Shown here in pieces: positions 7,905 to 17,012 of a stretch of DNA of 64,000 nt (the stretch's first letter is position 1; each line of letters starts with the position of its first letter). Where the stretch lies: assembly GCA_030849945.1 (NCBI GenBank), contig JAVDKK010000003.1:62001-126000 (forward strand). Reading direction: 5' to 3'. Source of the DNA: Schauerella fraxinea. Lineage in GTDB: Bacteria; Pseudomonadota; Gammaproteobacteria; Burkholderiales; Burkholderiaceae_B. Below the pieces are notes generated by a model. The model was not told the DNA's origin. It saw nothing but the letters and a program-made list of their open reading frames with translations, and did no database searches. The translations under genes and the position numbers were made by a program.

Positions 7905-9286
7905 GCGACCTCACTTTTTTGCCGGGCGGCAAGCGCATCCAGCAATTTGCCGTGAATGCCGCCAAAGCCGCCGTTGCTCATGACGACGATGTGATCGCCG
8001 GTGCGCGTGCCGGCGACGATCGCCGCGACCAGCGCGTCGATGTCGTCATAAGCATGAGCGCGCGTGCCCAGTGGGCTCAGGACCTGCGCGGGGTCCCAGC
8101 CCAGCGCGTGCTTGCCGGTGGCGGCGCCGAAGCAAAATACTTCGTCGGCGGCGGCCAGGGCGGGCGCCAGGCGCGCGGCCATTGTGCCTTGCTTCATCGT
8201 GTTGGAGCGCGGTTCGAGCACGGCCACGATGCGCGCCTGTCCGATCTGTTTGCGCAGACCCGCCAACGTCGTGTCGATGGCGGTGGGGTGGTGCGCGAAG
8301 TCGTCGTACACCTTGATGCCGTCGATCGTGCCGCGCAGCTCCATCCGCCGCTTGACGCCACCGAATGCATTGAGCGCGTCGATGCCGGCGCCGGGCGTCA
8401 CGCCCGCATGCTCGGCAGCGGCCAGCGCGGCCAGCGCGTTACTGCGGTTGTGCTCGCCGGTGAGGCCCCATGTGACGCGGCCAATCGGCACGCCACGATA
8501 TAAGACGTCGAAGTGACCGTTTTCGTCCACCTCCGACGCCGCCCAGTCGCCATTCGCGCCGAACGTAACGGTTTGGGACCAGCATCCGCGGGCCAGCACG
8601 CGTGCGATCGCCTCGTCATGCTGCGGTACGACCAGACGGCCGTTGCCTGGTACGGTGCGCACCAGGTGATGAAATTGCGTTTCGATCGCACCGAGATCGG
8701 GAAAGATATCGGCGTGATCGTATTCGAGGTTGTTGAGAATCGCGGTACGCGGCCGGTAGTGCACGAATTTCGACCGCTTGTCGAAAAAGGCGGTGTCGTA
8801 TTCGTCGGCCTCGATCACGAAGTGACTTTGCGCGGGATCGAAGCGCGACGAGGTAACGAGATCGGGCGCGATGCCACCCACCAGAAAGTTTGGCGCGAGA
8901 CCCGCATGCTGCAGCATCCAGGTGAGCATGGCGCTGGTGGTGGTCTTGCCGTGCGTACCGGCAACGGCGAGTACATGCTGACCGGGCAGCACATGATCGC
9001 CCAGCCACTGCGGGCCGGACACATAGCGCGCGCCGCTGTTGAGGATGGCTTCCATCAGCGGATTGCCGCGGCTGACCACGTTGCCGATGACATAGAGATC
9101 GGGGGCGAGCGCAAGCTGCTCGGCCCCGAATCCCTCGATCAGGTCGATACCTTGTTCGGTGAGCTGCGTGCTCATGGGCGGGTAGACGCCCGCATCGCAT
9201 CCTGTGACGCGATGACCGGCCGCGCGTGCAATCAGCGCGAGTCCGCCCATGAAGGTCCCGCAGATGCCTAATATGTGTAGATGCAT
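7901..9286 (-). CDS. mpl: UDP-N-acetylmuramate:L-alanyl-gamma-D-glutamyl-meso-diaminopimelate ligase
   Basis: Mpl attaches the recycled tripeptide L-Ala-gamma-D-Glu-meso-DAP to UDP-MurNAc, returning cell-wall material to precursor synthesis. The 461-residue protein has the Mur-ligase layout: a Rossmann start MHLHILGICGTFMGG, the ATP loop AGTHGKTTTSAM, the central EADEYDTAFFDKRSKF block with metal and ATP contacts, and the C-terminal VYDDFAHHPTAI segment. The ATG at 9286 is chosen because the upstream extension to 9319 is not conserved-looking. It is the first gene of the minus-strand run and is divergent from the tlpA-like gene. Confidence 0.95.
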   Translation of the reverse strand: MHLHILGICGTFMGGLALIARAAGHRVTGCDAGVYPPMSTQLTEQGIDLIEGFGAEQLALAPDLYVIGNVVSRGNPLMEAILNSGARYVSGPQWLGDHVLPGQHVLAVAGTHGKTTTSAMLTWMLQHAGLAPNFLVGGIAPDLVTSSRFDPAQSHFVIEADEYDTAFFDKRSKFVHYRPRTAILNNLEYDHADIFPDLGAIETQFHHLVRTVPGNGRLVVPQHDEAIARVLARGCWSQTVTFGANGDWAASEVDENGHFDVLYRGVPIGRVTWGLTGEHNRSNALAALAAAEHAGVTPGAGIDALNAFGGVKRRMELRGTIDGIKVYDDFAHHPTAIDTTLAGLRKQIGQARIVAVLEPRSNTMKQGTMAARLAPALAAADEVFCFGAATGKHALGWDPAQVLSPLGTRAHAYDDIDALVAAIVAGTRTGDHIVVMSNGGFGGIHGKLLDALAARQKSEVA

Positions 9287-9317
9287 GCCGTACCAACGAA
9301 AGTGAGTCTGCGGCCCC

Positions 9318-9323
9318 ATTGTA
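9318..9323 (-). promoter_or_regulatory. Candidate -10 element for the mpl-apaH run
   Basis: On the minus strand the hexamer TACAAT (five of six matches to the sigma70 -10) lies 32 bases before the mpl ATG. No good -35 sits 16-18 bases upstream, so the call is weak. Confidence 0.25.
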
Positions 9324-9398
9324 GTGGAGCGTGTCAGCGCGTTCTGCGGAATCGGACGAATTACCCTCCGGCATCCCGGTCGCCACTTTGGCTACATC

Positions 9399-9428
9399 GT
9401 GACGTATCTGTGGGCAAACAGGTATCAT
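9399..9428 (+). promoter_or_regulatory. Candidate promoter of the tlpA-like gene
   Basis: GTGACG (9399-9404) and TATCAT (9423-9428) are separated by 18 bases. The ATG of the downstream gene is at 9435, six bases after the -10, so a transcript from this site would be leaderless or nearly so. This is a pattern match only. Confidence 0.35.
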
Positions 9429-9434
9429 CGCGCC

Positions 9435-9989
9435 ATGAAGCGACGTAATTTTGTCTATGGCGGGTTGGCTGCTATCGCCATCGGCGCGACCGGTTATGCG
9501 GTGACGCGCGGCGACTCGCCACGTGGCGCCGCACCGCAAACGGCCGATCCGAAACCTGTGGCTGCCGACGGCGGTCTGGCCACCCTGATGGGCCAGACCT
9601 TGCCGGATGTCGACGGTCGCATGATGGCGCTTTCGCAATGGGCGGGCAAACCGCTGCTGATCAATTTCTGGGCCACCTGGTGTGCGCCCTGTGTGAAAGA
9701 GATGCCGGAGCTCGATGCGCTTGCACGTGCCTATCCAAATGTGCAATTTGCGGGTATCGGCATCGACTCGCCTGACAATATTCGCGCATTTCAGCGTAAA
9801 GTGCCCGTAAACTACCCTTTACTGGTACTGGAAAACAATGGGGTGGAACTGCTTCGCGCTTTGGGCAATGGTCCGGGCGGATTGCCGTTTACCGTCATCG
9901 TGCATCCTCAGGGACGTGTCGATCGCCACATCCTGGGTCAGATCGACGCCGATGACATTGCCAAAACGCTGTCGCGGATCACGGCGTAA
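9435..9989 (+). CDS. TlpA/ResA-family periplasmic thiol-disulfide oxidoreductase
   Basis: This 184-residue exported thioredoxin-like protein starts MKRRNFVYGGLAAIAIGATG, a basic then hydrophobic sequence acting as a signal or membrane anchor. The redoxin domain carries the redox motif WATWCAPC with both cysteines, followed by the helix KEMPELDALA and the cis-proline loop GGLPFTVIV. Such proteins reduce periplasmic disulfides, for example in cytochrome c maturation; the partner is not evident here. The open frame extends to 9324, but ATG 9435 gives the export signal. A candidate promoter ends six bases upstream. Confidence 0.88.
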   Translation: MKRRNFVYGGLAAIAIGATGYAVTRGDSPRGAAPQTADPKPVAADGGLATLMGQTLPDVDGRMMALSQWAGKPLLINFWATWCAPCVKEMPELDALARAYPNVQFAGIGIDSPDNIRAFQRKVPVNYPLLVLENNGVELLRALGNGPGGLPFTVIVHPQGRVDRHILGQIDADDIAKTLSRITA

Positions 9990-10087
9990 CCTTTCTGGAC
10001 AAATGCAGTGATTTGTCGTACAAAGGCGCCTTATCGTCGACGTTCACGGTAGTTGTTGCCGGGCTTTCCGGTGTTTTTCCCCCTTCC

Positions 10088-10522
10088 ATGGCCCAACGCA
10101 TTCTTGTCCTGCACGGACCCAATCTCAATCTCTTGGGCAAGCGCGAACCCGGTATCTACGGGCGCTTGACCTTGGCTGAGATCGACGCTCGACTGCACGC
10201 GCTCGGCACCGAGTTGGGCGTGACCGTCAGTACGTATCAAAGCAATCACGAAGGTGCGCTGGTCGATCGCATCCAGGCTGCGGCCGGCGATGCCACCGAT
10301 TTCATCGTGATCAACGCCGCCGCTTACACCCATACCAGTGTTGCCATTCGCGATGCCCTGTCCGGTGTGGCGATACCGTGCGTTGAAGTACATTTGTCCA
10401 ATATCCACAAGCGCGAATCGTTTCGACACCATTCCTACATTTCCGATATCGCAGTCGGCGTCATCGCCGGTCTGGGTGCGGACGGGTACGAATCGGCGGT
10501 GCGGTTCGCGTCGCGTCAGTGA
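10088..10522 (+). CDS. aroQ: 3-Dehydroquinate dehydratase, type II
   Basis: AroQ converts 3-dehydroquinate to 3-dehydroshikimate. The 144-residue protein matches the dodecameric type II enzymes: ILVLHGPNLNLLGKREPGIYG with the active-site Tyr and the flexible loop, STYQSNHEGALVDRI, INAAAYTHTSVAIRDAL, and VEVHLSNIHKRESFRHHSY with the catalytic His. The frame is open from 10013, but MAQRILVLHGPN is the usual start. It lies 89 bp before accB, a linkage common in Burkholderiales, and its pathway partner aroE is on the other strand at 3316-4182. Confidence 0.96.
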   Translation: MAQRILVLHGPNLNLLGKREPGIYGRLTLAEIDARLHALGTELGVTVSTYQSNHEGALVDRIQAAAGDATDFIVINAAAYTHTSVAIRDALSGVAIPCVEVHLSNIHKRESFRHHSYISDIAVGVIAGLGADGYESAVRFASRQ

Positions 10523-10611
10523 TTGCGCCGGCGCATTATTCATTCACCTTTTCATTCCCGGCGATCGCGCACGCGATCGATCGCCGTAAACACTAACGGG
10601 AAGCAGCTTTC

Positions 10612-11064
10612 ATGGATCTCAGAAAACTTAAGACGTTGATCGATCTGGTTGCCGAGTCCGGCATCGCCGAGCTCGAAATCACCGAGGGCGAAGGCAAAGT
10701 TCGCATCGTCAAGTTCTCGCAAACCTTGCAACCCGTGGCCTACCATCAGCCCGAGCACGGCTATGCGCCGGCGCCTGGTGCCGCACCCGCAGCCGCACCG
10801 GCCGCGCCCGAAGCGCCGCCGGTGGTGTCGGGACATGTCGTGAAGGCGCCGATGGTCGGCACGTTCTACCGCTCGCCCAACCCCGGTGCGTCGCCGTTCG
10901 TCGAAGTGGGTCAAACCGTCAAGGAAGGCGATCCGCTGTGCATCATCGAAGCGATGAAGCTGCTCAACGAAATCGAAGCCGACAAATCCGGCGTCATCAA
11001 GGAAATCCTGATCGAGAACGGTGAACCTACCGAATACGGTCAACCTCTCTTTGTCATTGGCTGA
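10612..11064 (+). CDS. accB: Biotin carboxyl carrier protein of acetyl-CoA carboxylase
   Basis: This 150-residue carrier holds biotin for acetyl-CoA carboxylase, the first committed step of fatty acid synthesis. The N-terminal region MDLRKLKTLIDLVAESGI matches the family. A flexible Ala/Pro-rich linker (about residues 50-72) leads to the biotinyl domain, and the biotinylated Lys116 sits in EAMKLLN. The start follows a GGGAAG element. accC begins one base after the stop codon, so the two subunits are coupled. Confidence 0.97.
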   Translation: MDLRKLKTLIDLVAESGIAELEITEGEGKVRIVKFSQTLQPVAYHQPEHGYAPAPGAAPAAAPAAPEAPPVVSGHVVKAPMVGTFYRSPNPGASPFVEVGQTVKEGDPLCIIEAMKLLNEIEADKSGVIKEILIENGEPTEYGQPLFVIG

Positions 11065-11065
11065 T

Positions 11066-12412
11066 ATGTTCGAAAAAATTCTGATTGCCAACCGCGGCGA
11101 AATTGCGCTGCGGATACAGCGCGCATGTCGGGAACTGGGCATCAAGACCGTTGTGGTGCACTCGGAAGCCGATCGCGACGCCAAGTATGTTCGGCTGGCC
11201 GACGAGTCGGTCTGCATCGGTCCGCCGCCTTCCCGTGAAAGCTACCTGAACATGCCCGCGCTGATCTCGGCGGCTGAGGTCACCGATTCCGAAGCGATTC
11301 ACCCAGGCTACGGCTTCCTGTCGGAAAACGCCGACTTTGCCGAGCGTGTGGAGAAGAGCGGATTCGTGTTCATCGGCCCGCGTCCGGAAACCATTCGCCT
11401 GATGGGCGACAAGGTCAGCGCCAAACACGCGATGATCGAAGCCGGCGTCCCGGTGGTTCCCGGCTCGAAGGGCGCATTGCCCGACGATCCGCAGGAAATT
11501 CTGCAAACGGCCCGCGAAGTCGGTTATCCCGTCATCATCAAGGCGGCCGGCGGTGGTGGTGGACGCGGCATGCGCGTCGTCTATACCGAAGCGGCCTTGC
11601 TGAACGCGGTCACGATGACGAAGGCCGAAGCGGCTTCGGCGTTCAACAATCCTGAAGTCTATATGGAGAAGTTCCTCGAGAACCCGCGCCATATCGAGAT
11701 CCAGGTGTTGGCCGACGGTGGACGCAACGCGGTCTGGTTAGGCGAGCGCGATTGCTCGATGCAGCGTCGTCACCAGAAAGTGATCGAAGAAGCGCCGGCT
11801 CCCGGCGTGGCGCGCCGCTTGATCGAGCGCATCGGCGAGCGCTGCGCCGAGGCATGCCGCAAGATGGGTTATCGCGGCGCCGGCACGTTCGAGTTCCTGT
11901 ATGAAAACGGCGAGTTCTATTTCATTGAGATGAATACCCGGATTCAGGTCGAGCACCCCGTGACCGAACTGATTACAGGCATCGATCTGGTGCAGCAGCA
12001 GATTCGTATTGCGGCCGGCGAGAAGTTCACGCTGCGTCAGCGCGATATCGAGTTCCGCGGTCACGCCATCGAATGCCGTATCAACGCTGAAGATCCGTTC
12101 CGCTTCGTGCCCAGCCCCGGCCGGATCACCAACTGGCATGTGCCGGGCGGTCCGGGCGTGCGCGTGGATTCGCACGTGTTCAACGGCTACTTCGTGCCGC
12201 CCAACTACGATTCGATGATCGCCAAGATCATCACGTACGGCGACACGCGCGATCAGGCGTTGGCGCGCATGCGCATCGCCTTGTCCGAAATGGTGGTCGA
12301 AGGCATTTCGACGAACGTGCCCCTGCATCGCGAGATGCTGCAGGATGCCCGGTTCATCGAAGGCGGCACGAGCATTCATTATCTTGAGAACAAGCTGGCG
12401 CAACGCCCGTAA
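11066..12412 (+). CDS. accC: Biotin carboxylase subunit of acetyl-CoA carboxylase
   Basis: AccC carboxylates the biotin on AccB using ATP and bicarbonate. The 448-residue ATP-grasp enzyme starts MFEKILIANRGEIALRI, has the glycine-rich ATP lid KAAGGGGGRGMRVV, the metal-binding EFLYENGEFYFIEMNTRIQ-type block and the catalytic RIQVEHPVTE segment. The ATG at 11066 is chosen over an in-frame upstream ATG (11021) that lies inside accB. accA and accD are not in the window, as usual. Confidence 0.97.
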   Translation: MFEKILIANRGEIALRIQRACRELGIKTVVVHSEADRDAKYVRLADESVCIGPPPSRESYLNMPALISAAEVTDSEAIHPGYGFLSENADFAERVEKSGFVFIGPRPETIRLMGDKVSAKHAMIEAGVPVVPGSKGALPDDPQEILQTAREVGYPVIIKAAGGGGGRGMRVVYTEAALLNAVTMTKAEAASAFNNPEVYMEKFLENPRHIEIQVLADGGRNAVWLGERDCSMQRRHQKVIEEAPAPGVARRLIERIGERCAEACRKMGYRGAGTFEFLYENGEFYFIEMNTRIQVEHPVTELITGIDLVQQQIRIAAGEKFTLRQRDIEFRGHAIECRINAEDPFRFVPSPGRITNWHVPGGPGVRVDSHVFNGYFVPPNYDSMIAKIITYGDTRDQALARMRIALSEMVVEGISTNVPLHREMLQDARFIEGGTSIHYLENKLAQRP

Positions 12413-12444
12413 GGGGTGTGCCAGCAGACTGCGGAACTGTCGTC

Positions 12445-13368
12445 ATGCGTGAATTAGTCCTCCATTGTCGCGACGCCGAGGCGGAAGCCATGTCCGACGC
12501 GTTGTTGGAGGCGGGCGCCTTGTCGGTATCGGTCGAAGATGCCGATAGCGACACGCCCGACGAACGCCCGCTGTTCGGCGAGCCGGGCACTGAGCCCGAT
12601 GTGCTGGCCTGGGGCCACAATCGGGTCGTGGCACTGATGCCTGACGGCACGGACCCGGCGCAGATGGTGGCGCAAGCCACGGCCGCCAGCGCGCCGTTTG
12701 CCGCCTGGGAAGCGTGGACGGTGCGCGACGTGCCTGACGCCGATTGGGTGCGGTTGACGCAGTCGCAGTTTCAGCCGATTCCCATCGCCGGCCGGCTCTG
12801 GATCGTGCCCAGTTGGCACCGCGACGATCCCGCCGTGCCTGGGCTCGACGATGCCGGTAGCGCCGACGGCCGCATCCATATCGAACTCGACCCCGGTCTG
12901 GCGTTCGGCACCGGCAGTCACCCCACCACGCATTTGTGCCTGGAATGGCTTGAGGCCACCTTGTCGCAAGGTGCCACGGTGCTCGACTACGGCTGCGGCT
13001 CCGGCATCCTGGCCATTGCGGCCGGCAAGCTGGGGGCGAGCGCCGTAACGGGTGTCGACATCGACGAGCAGGCGGTGCAGGCCACGCGCGACAATGCCGC
13101 CGTGAATCACGTGGCCGTTCAGGCGTTGTTGCCCGATGGTTTGACCGGCGGCCAGTATCAAGTGGTGGTCGCCAATATTTTGTCCAATCCGCTTAAAGTG
13201 CTGGCGCCGATGCTCAGTGGCCGCGTGGCCGCAGGCGGCGATCTGGTGCTCTCCGGCGTATTGGCGCGCCAGGCCGAAGAAGTTGCGGCGGCATATGCTC
13301 CGTGGCTGGCCATGAGCGTCTGGCGTGAGAAAGACGGCTGGGTGTGCTTGCACGGCCGCCGCATTTGA
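12445..13368 (+). CDS. prmA: Ribosomal protein L11 methyltransferase
   Basis: PrmA is a cytosolic SAM-dependent enzyme that trimethylates ribosomal protein L11. The 307-residue protein has the N-terminal L11-binding domain (MRELVLHCRDAEAEAMSDA), the linker GLAFGTGSHPTTHLCLEWL and the SAM-binding motif I VLDYGCGSGILAIAA, followed by GVDIDEQAVQATRDN and ANILSNPLK. The ATG at 12445 is preferred over 12418 because it gives the family N terminus. It follows accC by 32 bp and ends 19 bp before the DUF3426 gene, so it is probably cotranscribed with both. Confidence 0.95.
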   Translation: MRELVLHCRDAEAEAMSDALLEAGALSVSVEDADSDTPDERPLFGEPGTEPDVLAWGHNRVVALMPDGTDPAQMVAQATAASAPFAAWEAWTVRDVPDADWVRLTQSQFQPIPIAGRLWIVPSWHRDDPAVPGLDDAGSADGRIHIELDPGLAFGTGSHPTTHLCLEWLEATLSQGATVLDYGCGSGILAIAAGKLGASAVTGVDIDEQAVQATRDNAAVNHVAVQALLPDGLTGGQYQVVVANILSNPLKVLAPMLSGRVAAGGDLVLSGVLARQAEEVAAAYAPWLAMSVWREKDGWVCLHGRRI

Positions 13369-13387
13369 CGGCGATCACGCGCACACC

Positions 13388-15382
13388 ATGGCTTCGCTAA
13401 CCACCCGTTGCCCACAATGCGGCACCGCCTTCAAGGTGGTGGCGGATCAACTGCGTGTGCGCCAGGGACTGGTGCGGTGCGGCGTGTGCAGCGCGGTCTT
13501 CGACGGCTATGCGCGTCTGATCGGCGAAGCCGAAAGTACGCCGGCCGCGCCCGCCGTTGCCCACCCGGTCACGCCGGCGCCGTATTCGGCACCGACGTAC
13601 CTGCCGCCAGTAACCTCAGCACCGTCAGCACCGTCAACGGCCGCCCCAACCTCGCCGGCACCTGCCTACGTACAGCCAAGGCCGCCGCAGCAACCGACTC
13701 ATCAACCGCCGGCACCGTCGCCGCAGCCTGCGCCGCCTCCTTATCGACCTTCGGCGCCGCGTGCCCCCGAGCCGGCAGCGGACGACGCCGAGCCGCCATG
13801 GGCCATGCCGCGCGCCACCCCCGCCGAGCCCTCGTCAAACGATTATTTGCGCACGCCGCGCATTGCCGAATCGCCTTCGCACACGCCGTTTGATACGCCT
13901 GCGCAGGCACCCGCACACGCGCCCGAACCGTCCGTCTTGCGCGATCGTTCGCACGCCTCGCGCCGCGGACGCGATGACGAACAGGGCGACGAACGGGACG
14001 ACGAACAGGGTGACGAACGGGCTCACTTGGCGCATCGAAACGACGATGCCGACCGCGACGATGAAGATCGCGACCCTCAGGCTGGCGTGTCGGGTCGGGG
14101 GCAGCCGTATTCCGCGCCTTACCGCGACAGCAATGGCGACGATCAAGCTGCCGGCCTGCGCGCCGCCGGTTTCGGTTACGCGCGCAAGCACGCCAACACG
14201 GATCACGCCGACGACTACCGCAGCAGCGAGCCGCATCATGCGGGCTACCGCAGCGACGACTACGCCTCGAAAGCGTATCTGGTCGAGCGTGACGATAGTG
14301 ATGATCACACCTTGGCTGGCGCTGTCGAGCAGGATGAGGACGATCGCCCGCTGCCCTCGTCGTCGCCTGCCGTCGCCGGCCGCCCGGCGCGCAACCCCCG
14401 CTTCGATCTGAGCGAGGACGATGATGTGCCGCGCCGCGAGGAGGACGACGACGGTGACGCGCCGTATATCCCCGCGCCCGCCTTATCGCCTTGGGACAAT
14501 CGCCGCGAGCCGGCGGTATTTACCCAGCCGCGCGCCGCAGCCAGCCCGGCCGATCAGTGGGGCCGAACAGGCCAGTCGGCCCGCAATCCATCGCCGCGCG
14601 GCGATGCGGCTTTCTTCCTTAATGACGACGATGCGGCAACCGACGCGTCTGAACATGACGAACGCTATGCGCCCGACGCCCGCGATATTCGTCCAACGCG
14701 CGTCACGCTCGACGACGATCTGGCCGACGATAACGTGGCGCGCGATGGTCGTGACGATGAGTGGGACGAAGACGACCAGGATGCCGCGCCCGTCGTGCGC
14801 GGCGAGACCCGGGTGCGGCACGCCGGGGATCCCCATGCCGGCGCCACGCCGCCCGAATTCATGGATGACGAGGTTGAGCGCCAGGGCGCGTTCGGCCGGT
14901 GGTTCTGGGGCATATTGTGCGTGTTGGCCCTGATCGCCTTGGCGCTGGCCAGCCTCTGGACCTACCGCAATGCGATCGTGACCTCGGCGCCGCAGTTGCG
15001 TCCCGTGATGGCGCAATTGTGCGCGCGGTTGGGTTGCGAGGTCGGGTACGCACGCCGTATCGATCGCATCGCGATCCTGTCGTCCTCGTTACAGCCGCCC
15101 GCAGGTGGATTCACGTCGGAGCCGGGCCGCAACCGTCTGATCATGCGCGCAGTGATCCGCAATCGTTACAACATGCCGCAACCGTTGCCGGCGTTGACGC
15201 TCGAACTCACCGATTTTTCCGACACGATCGTAGCGCGCAAGGTGCTGCGACCCGAGATGTATTTGCCGGCCAATCTTGCCGCTCAGCCGTTCGCGGCCGA
15301 GGGCGAGTTGTCGGTGGCGGTGCCGATTGACGTGACCGATTTGCAGGTCAACGGCTACCAGATAGGTAAATTTTTTCCTTGA
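13388..15382 (+). CDS. Zinc-ribbon and DUF3426 domain protein with a very long acidic linker
   Basis: The 664-residue protein has three parts. The N terminus is an MJ0042-type zinc ribbon with Cys8, Cys11, Cys31 and Cys34. Residues about 50-500 are low-complexity: first Pro/Ala-rich, then Asp/Glu/Arg-rich, including a doubled DDEQGDER unit. A membrane segment follows (about 506-525, GILCVLALIALALASLW), then a periplasmic DUF3426 domain ending in DLQVNGYQIGKFFP. The function is unknown. It sits after prmA, as relatives do in Burkholderiales, but the linker seems unusually long. The ATG at 13388 is chosen because the ribbon starts there. Confidence 0.85.
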   Translation: MASLTTRCPQCGTAFKVVADQLRVRQGLVRCGVCSAVFDGYARLIGEAESTPAAPAVAHPVTPAPYSAPTYLPPVTSAPSAPSTAAPTSPAPAYVQPRPPQQPTHQPPAPSPQPAPPPYRPSAPRAPEPAADDAEPPWAMPRATPAEPSSNDYLRTPRIAESPSHTPFDTPAQAPAHAPEPSVLRDRSHASRRGRDDEQGDERDDEQGDERAHLAHRNDDADRDDEDRDPQAGVSGRGQPYSAPYRDSNGDDQAAGLRAAGFGYARKHANTDHADDYRSSEPHHAGYRSDDYASKAYLVERDDSDDHTLAGAVEQDEDDRPLPSSSPAVAGRPARNPRFDLSEDDDVPRREEDDDGDAPYIPAPALSPWDNRREPAVFTQPRAAASPADQWGRTGQSARNPSPRGDAAFFLNDDDAATDASEHDERYAPDARDIRPTRVTLDDDLADDNVARDGRDDEWDEDDQDAAPVVRGETRVRHAGDPHAGATPPEFMDDEVERQGAFGRWFWGILCVLALIALALASLWTYRNAIVTSAPQLRPVMAQLCARLGCEVGYARRIDRIAILSSSLQPPAGGFTSEPGRNRLIMRAVIRNRYNMPQPLPALTLELTDFSDTIVARKVLRPEMYLPANLAAQPFAAEGELSVAVPIDVTDLQVNGYQIGKFFP

Positions 15383-15400
15383 TAAGGGAAGGCGATAACG

Positions 15401-16339
15401 ATGGCGAGCTCCGTGCTGGTATGTGGTTCCATGGCTTTCGACACGATTGCCGTGTTTGAAGGGCGCTTCAAAGATCATATTCTTCCGGACCGCATCCATT
15501 CGCTCAGCGTGTCGTTCCTGGTGCCGCAGATGCGCAAGGATTACGGCGGTTGCGCCGGCAATATCGCGTACGGTCTGAAGCTGCTGGGCGGCAATCCGCT
15601 GCCGGTTGCCACGGTGGGCGAAGACGCCACCGATTACCTCGAGCGCCTGCGCGGTCTGGGTATCGATACCGAACACGTGCGTGTCATGCCGGGTACGCTC
15701 ACCGCGCTGTGCTACATCACGACCGATCTGGACGATAACCAGATCACCGCCTTCCACCCTGGCGCCATGGCCCTGTCGGCCGAGAACGACATTTCCGGCG
15801 TGAAAGCCGATTGGGCCATCGTGGCACCCGACGCCAAGGCCGGCATGTTTGCGCACGCCGAGCGGCTGCATGCCACCGGCGTACCGTTCATTTTCGACCT
15901 GGGCCAAGCCATGCCGCTATTTGACGGCGCGGATATCGCCCGTATGGTGGAACTGGCCGAGGTGTTGACGGTCAATGACTATGAAGCGGGTGTTGTCGAA
16001 GAGCGCATGGGCAAGTCGCTGGGCGAGATTTCCAAAAACGTGCAAGCGTTGGTCGTGACACATGGCGCGCGTGGCGCCACGCTATGGCAAAAAGGGAAGG
16101 AAACGCAGATCGCTCCGGTTGCGGCCGGCGAGGTCGTGGATCCTACCGGTTGCGGCGATGCCCACCGGGCTGGCTTGCTCTATGGGCTGACCTCCGGGAT
16201 GTCTTGGGTGGATTGCTGCCGCTTGGCCAACGTGATGGGCGCGCTCAAGGTGAGCGCGCGCGGCACGCAAAACTATGCGCCCACGCGGGCCGAGATCGCC
16301 GCGCAATTGCAGGCCGCTTATGGCATTGCACTTCCGTAA
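15401..16339 (+). CDS. PfkB-family carbohydrate/nucleoside kinase
   Basis: The 312-residue ribokinase-fold protein begins VLVCGSMAFDTIAVFEG, has the family glycine pair in GGCAGNIAYGLKLLG, and carries the C-terminal signature DPTGCGDAHRAG, where the Asp of GCGD is the expected catalytic base. Members phosphorylate sugars or nucleosides such as adenosine; the substrate cannot be read from the sequence. An AGGGAAGG ribosome-binding site precedes the ATG. It lies 18 bp after the DUF3426 gene and is probably in the same transcript. Confidence 0.88.
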   Translation: MASSVLVCGSMAFDTIAVFEGRFKDHILPDRIHSLSVSFLVPQMRKDYGGCAGNIAYGLKLLGGNPLPVATVGEDATDYLERLRGLGIDTEHVRVMPGTLTALCYITTDLDDNQITAFHPGAMALSAENDISGVKADWAIVAPDAKAGMFAHAERLHATGVPFIFDLGQAMPLFDGADIARMVELAEVLTVNDYEAGVVEERMGKSLGEISKNVQALVVTHGARGATLWQKGKETQIAPVAAGEVVDPTGCGDAHRAGLLYGLTSGMSWVDCCRLANVMGALKVSARGTQNYAPTRAEIAAQLQAAYGIALP

Positions 16340-16433
16340 TATGCGTAGCAGCCTGTTGCGCTACTGCTAATTTTGTTGCTTCATGCACGGGTTATCATCT
16401 GGCGATGCTGTGCTGATCAGGAGAACAGACGTA

Positions 16434-16937
16434 ATGAATACGACACCATTTTTCTCGACGGGAACGGCGCGGCGCGTTCGTGTCCTCGCGCTTGGCGCCA
16501 TCGTCACTTCCGTGGCGTTGCTCGCAGGTTGCGCCAACAATAGCGCTTCGGGCTCGGTTTATAGCTATGGGCAAGCCCAGCGCGAACAAATCGTGCGCGC
16601 CGGCACCATCACGGCCGTGCGTCCCATCGTGATTCAAGAAGACAAGACCTCGGGCGCCGGCGTGCTCGCCGGTGGCGCACTGGGCGGTGTCGCCGGTAAC
16701 GCCGTCGGTGGCGGTACGGGTCGCGCCATCGCAACCGTTGGTGGCGCGTTGCTCGGCGCACTCGCCGGCAATGCCGTCGAAAACCGAGTAGGCCGCACCT
16801 CCGGTCTGGAAGTGACGGTTCGCCTGGATAACGGCGAAACCCGTGTCGTGGCCCAGGAAGCGGATATTCCGCTGAGCGTGGGTCAACGCGTACAAGTCAT
16901 CAGTGGCGCTGGCCCCACGCGCGTCGCCCCGATGTAA
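16434..16937 (+). CDS. Glycine-zipper 2TM outer-membrane lipoprotein (SlyB/Pcp-like)
   Basis: The 167-residue precursor has a basic N terminus, a hydrophobic signal and the lipobox LLAGC with the acylated Cys33. The mature part has the glycine-zipper block GVLAGGALGGVAGNAVGGG and a second GALLGALAGNAVENRVG stretch, then a small C-terminal beta domain. SlyB/Pcp-like lipoproteins help stabilise the outer membrane under stress. The start at 16434 is supported by AGGAGA at 16419-16424, nine bases upstream. A strong terminator lies at 17013-17053. Confidence 0.9.
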   Translation: MNTTPFFSTGTARRVRVLALGAIVTSVALLAGCANNSASGSVYSYGQAQREQIVRAGTITAVRPIVIQEDKTSGAGVLAGGALGGVAGNAVGGGTGRAIATVGGALLGALAGNAVENRVGRTSGLEVTVRLDNGETRVVAQEADIPLSVGQRVQVISGAGPTRVAPM

Positions 16938-17012
16938 TGCAGTTGTCGTCGCATCGGCCATTTGGCCGGTGGGATGGCTCATACCCCCGATGGGCTGCCC
17001 GGAGGATGGGAC

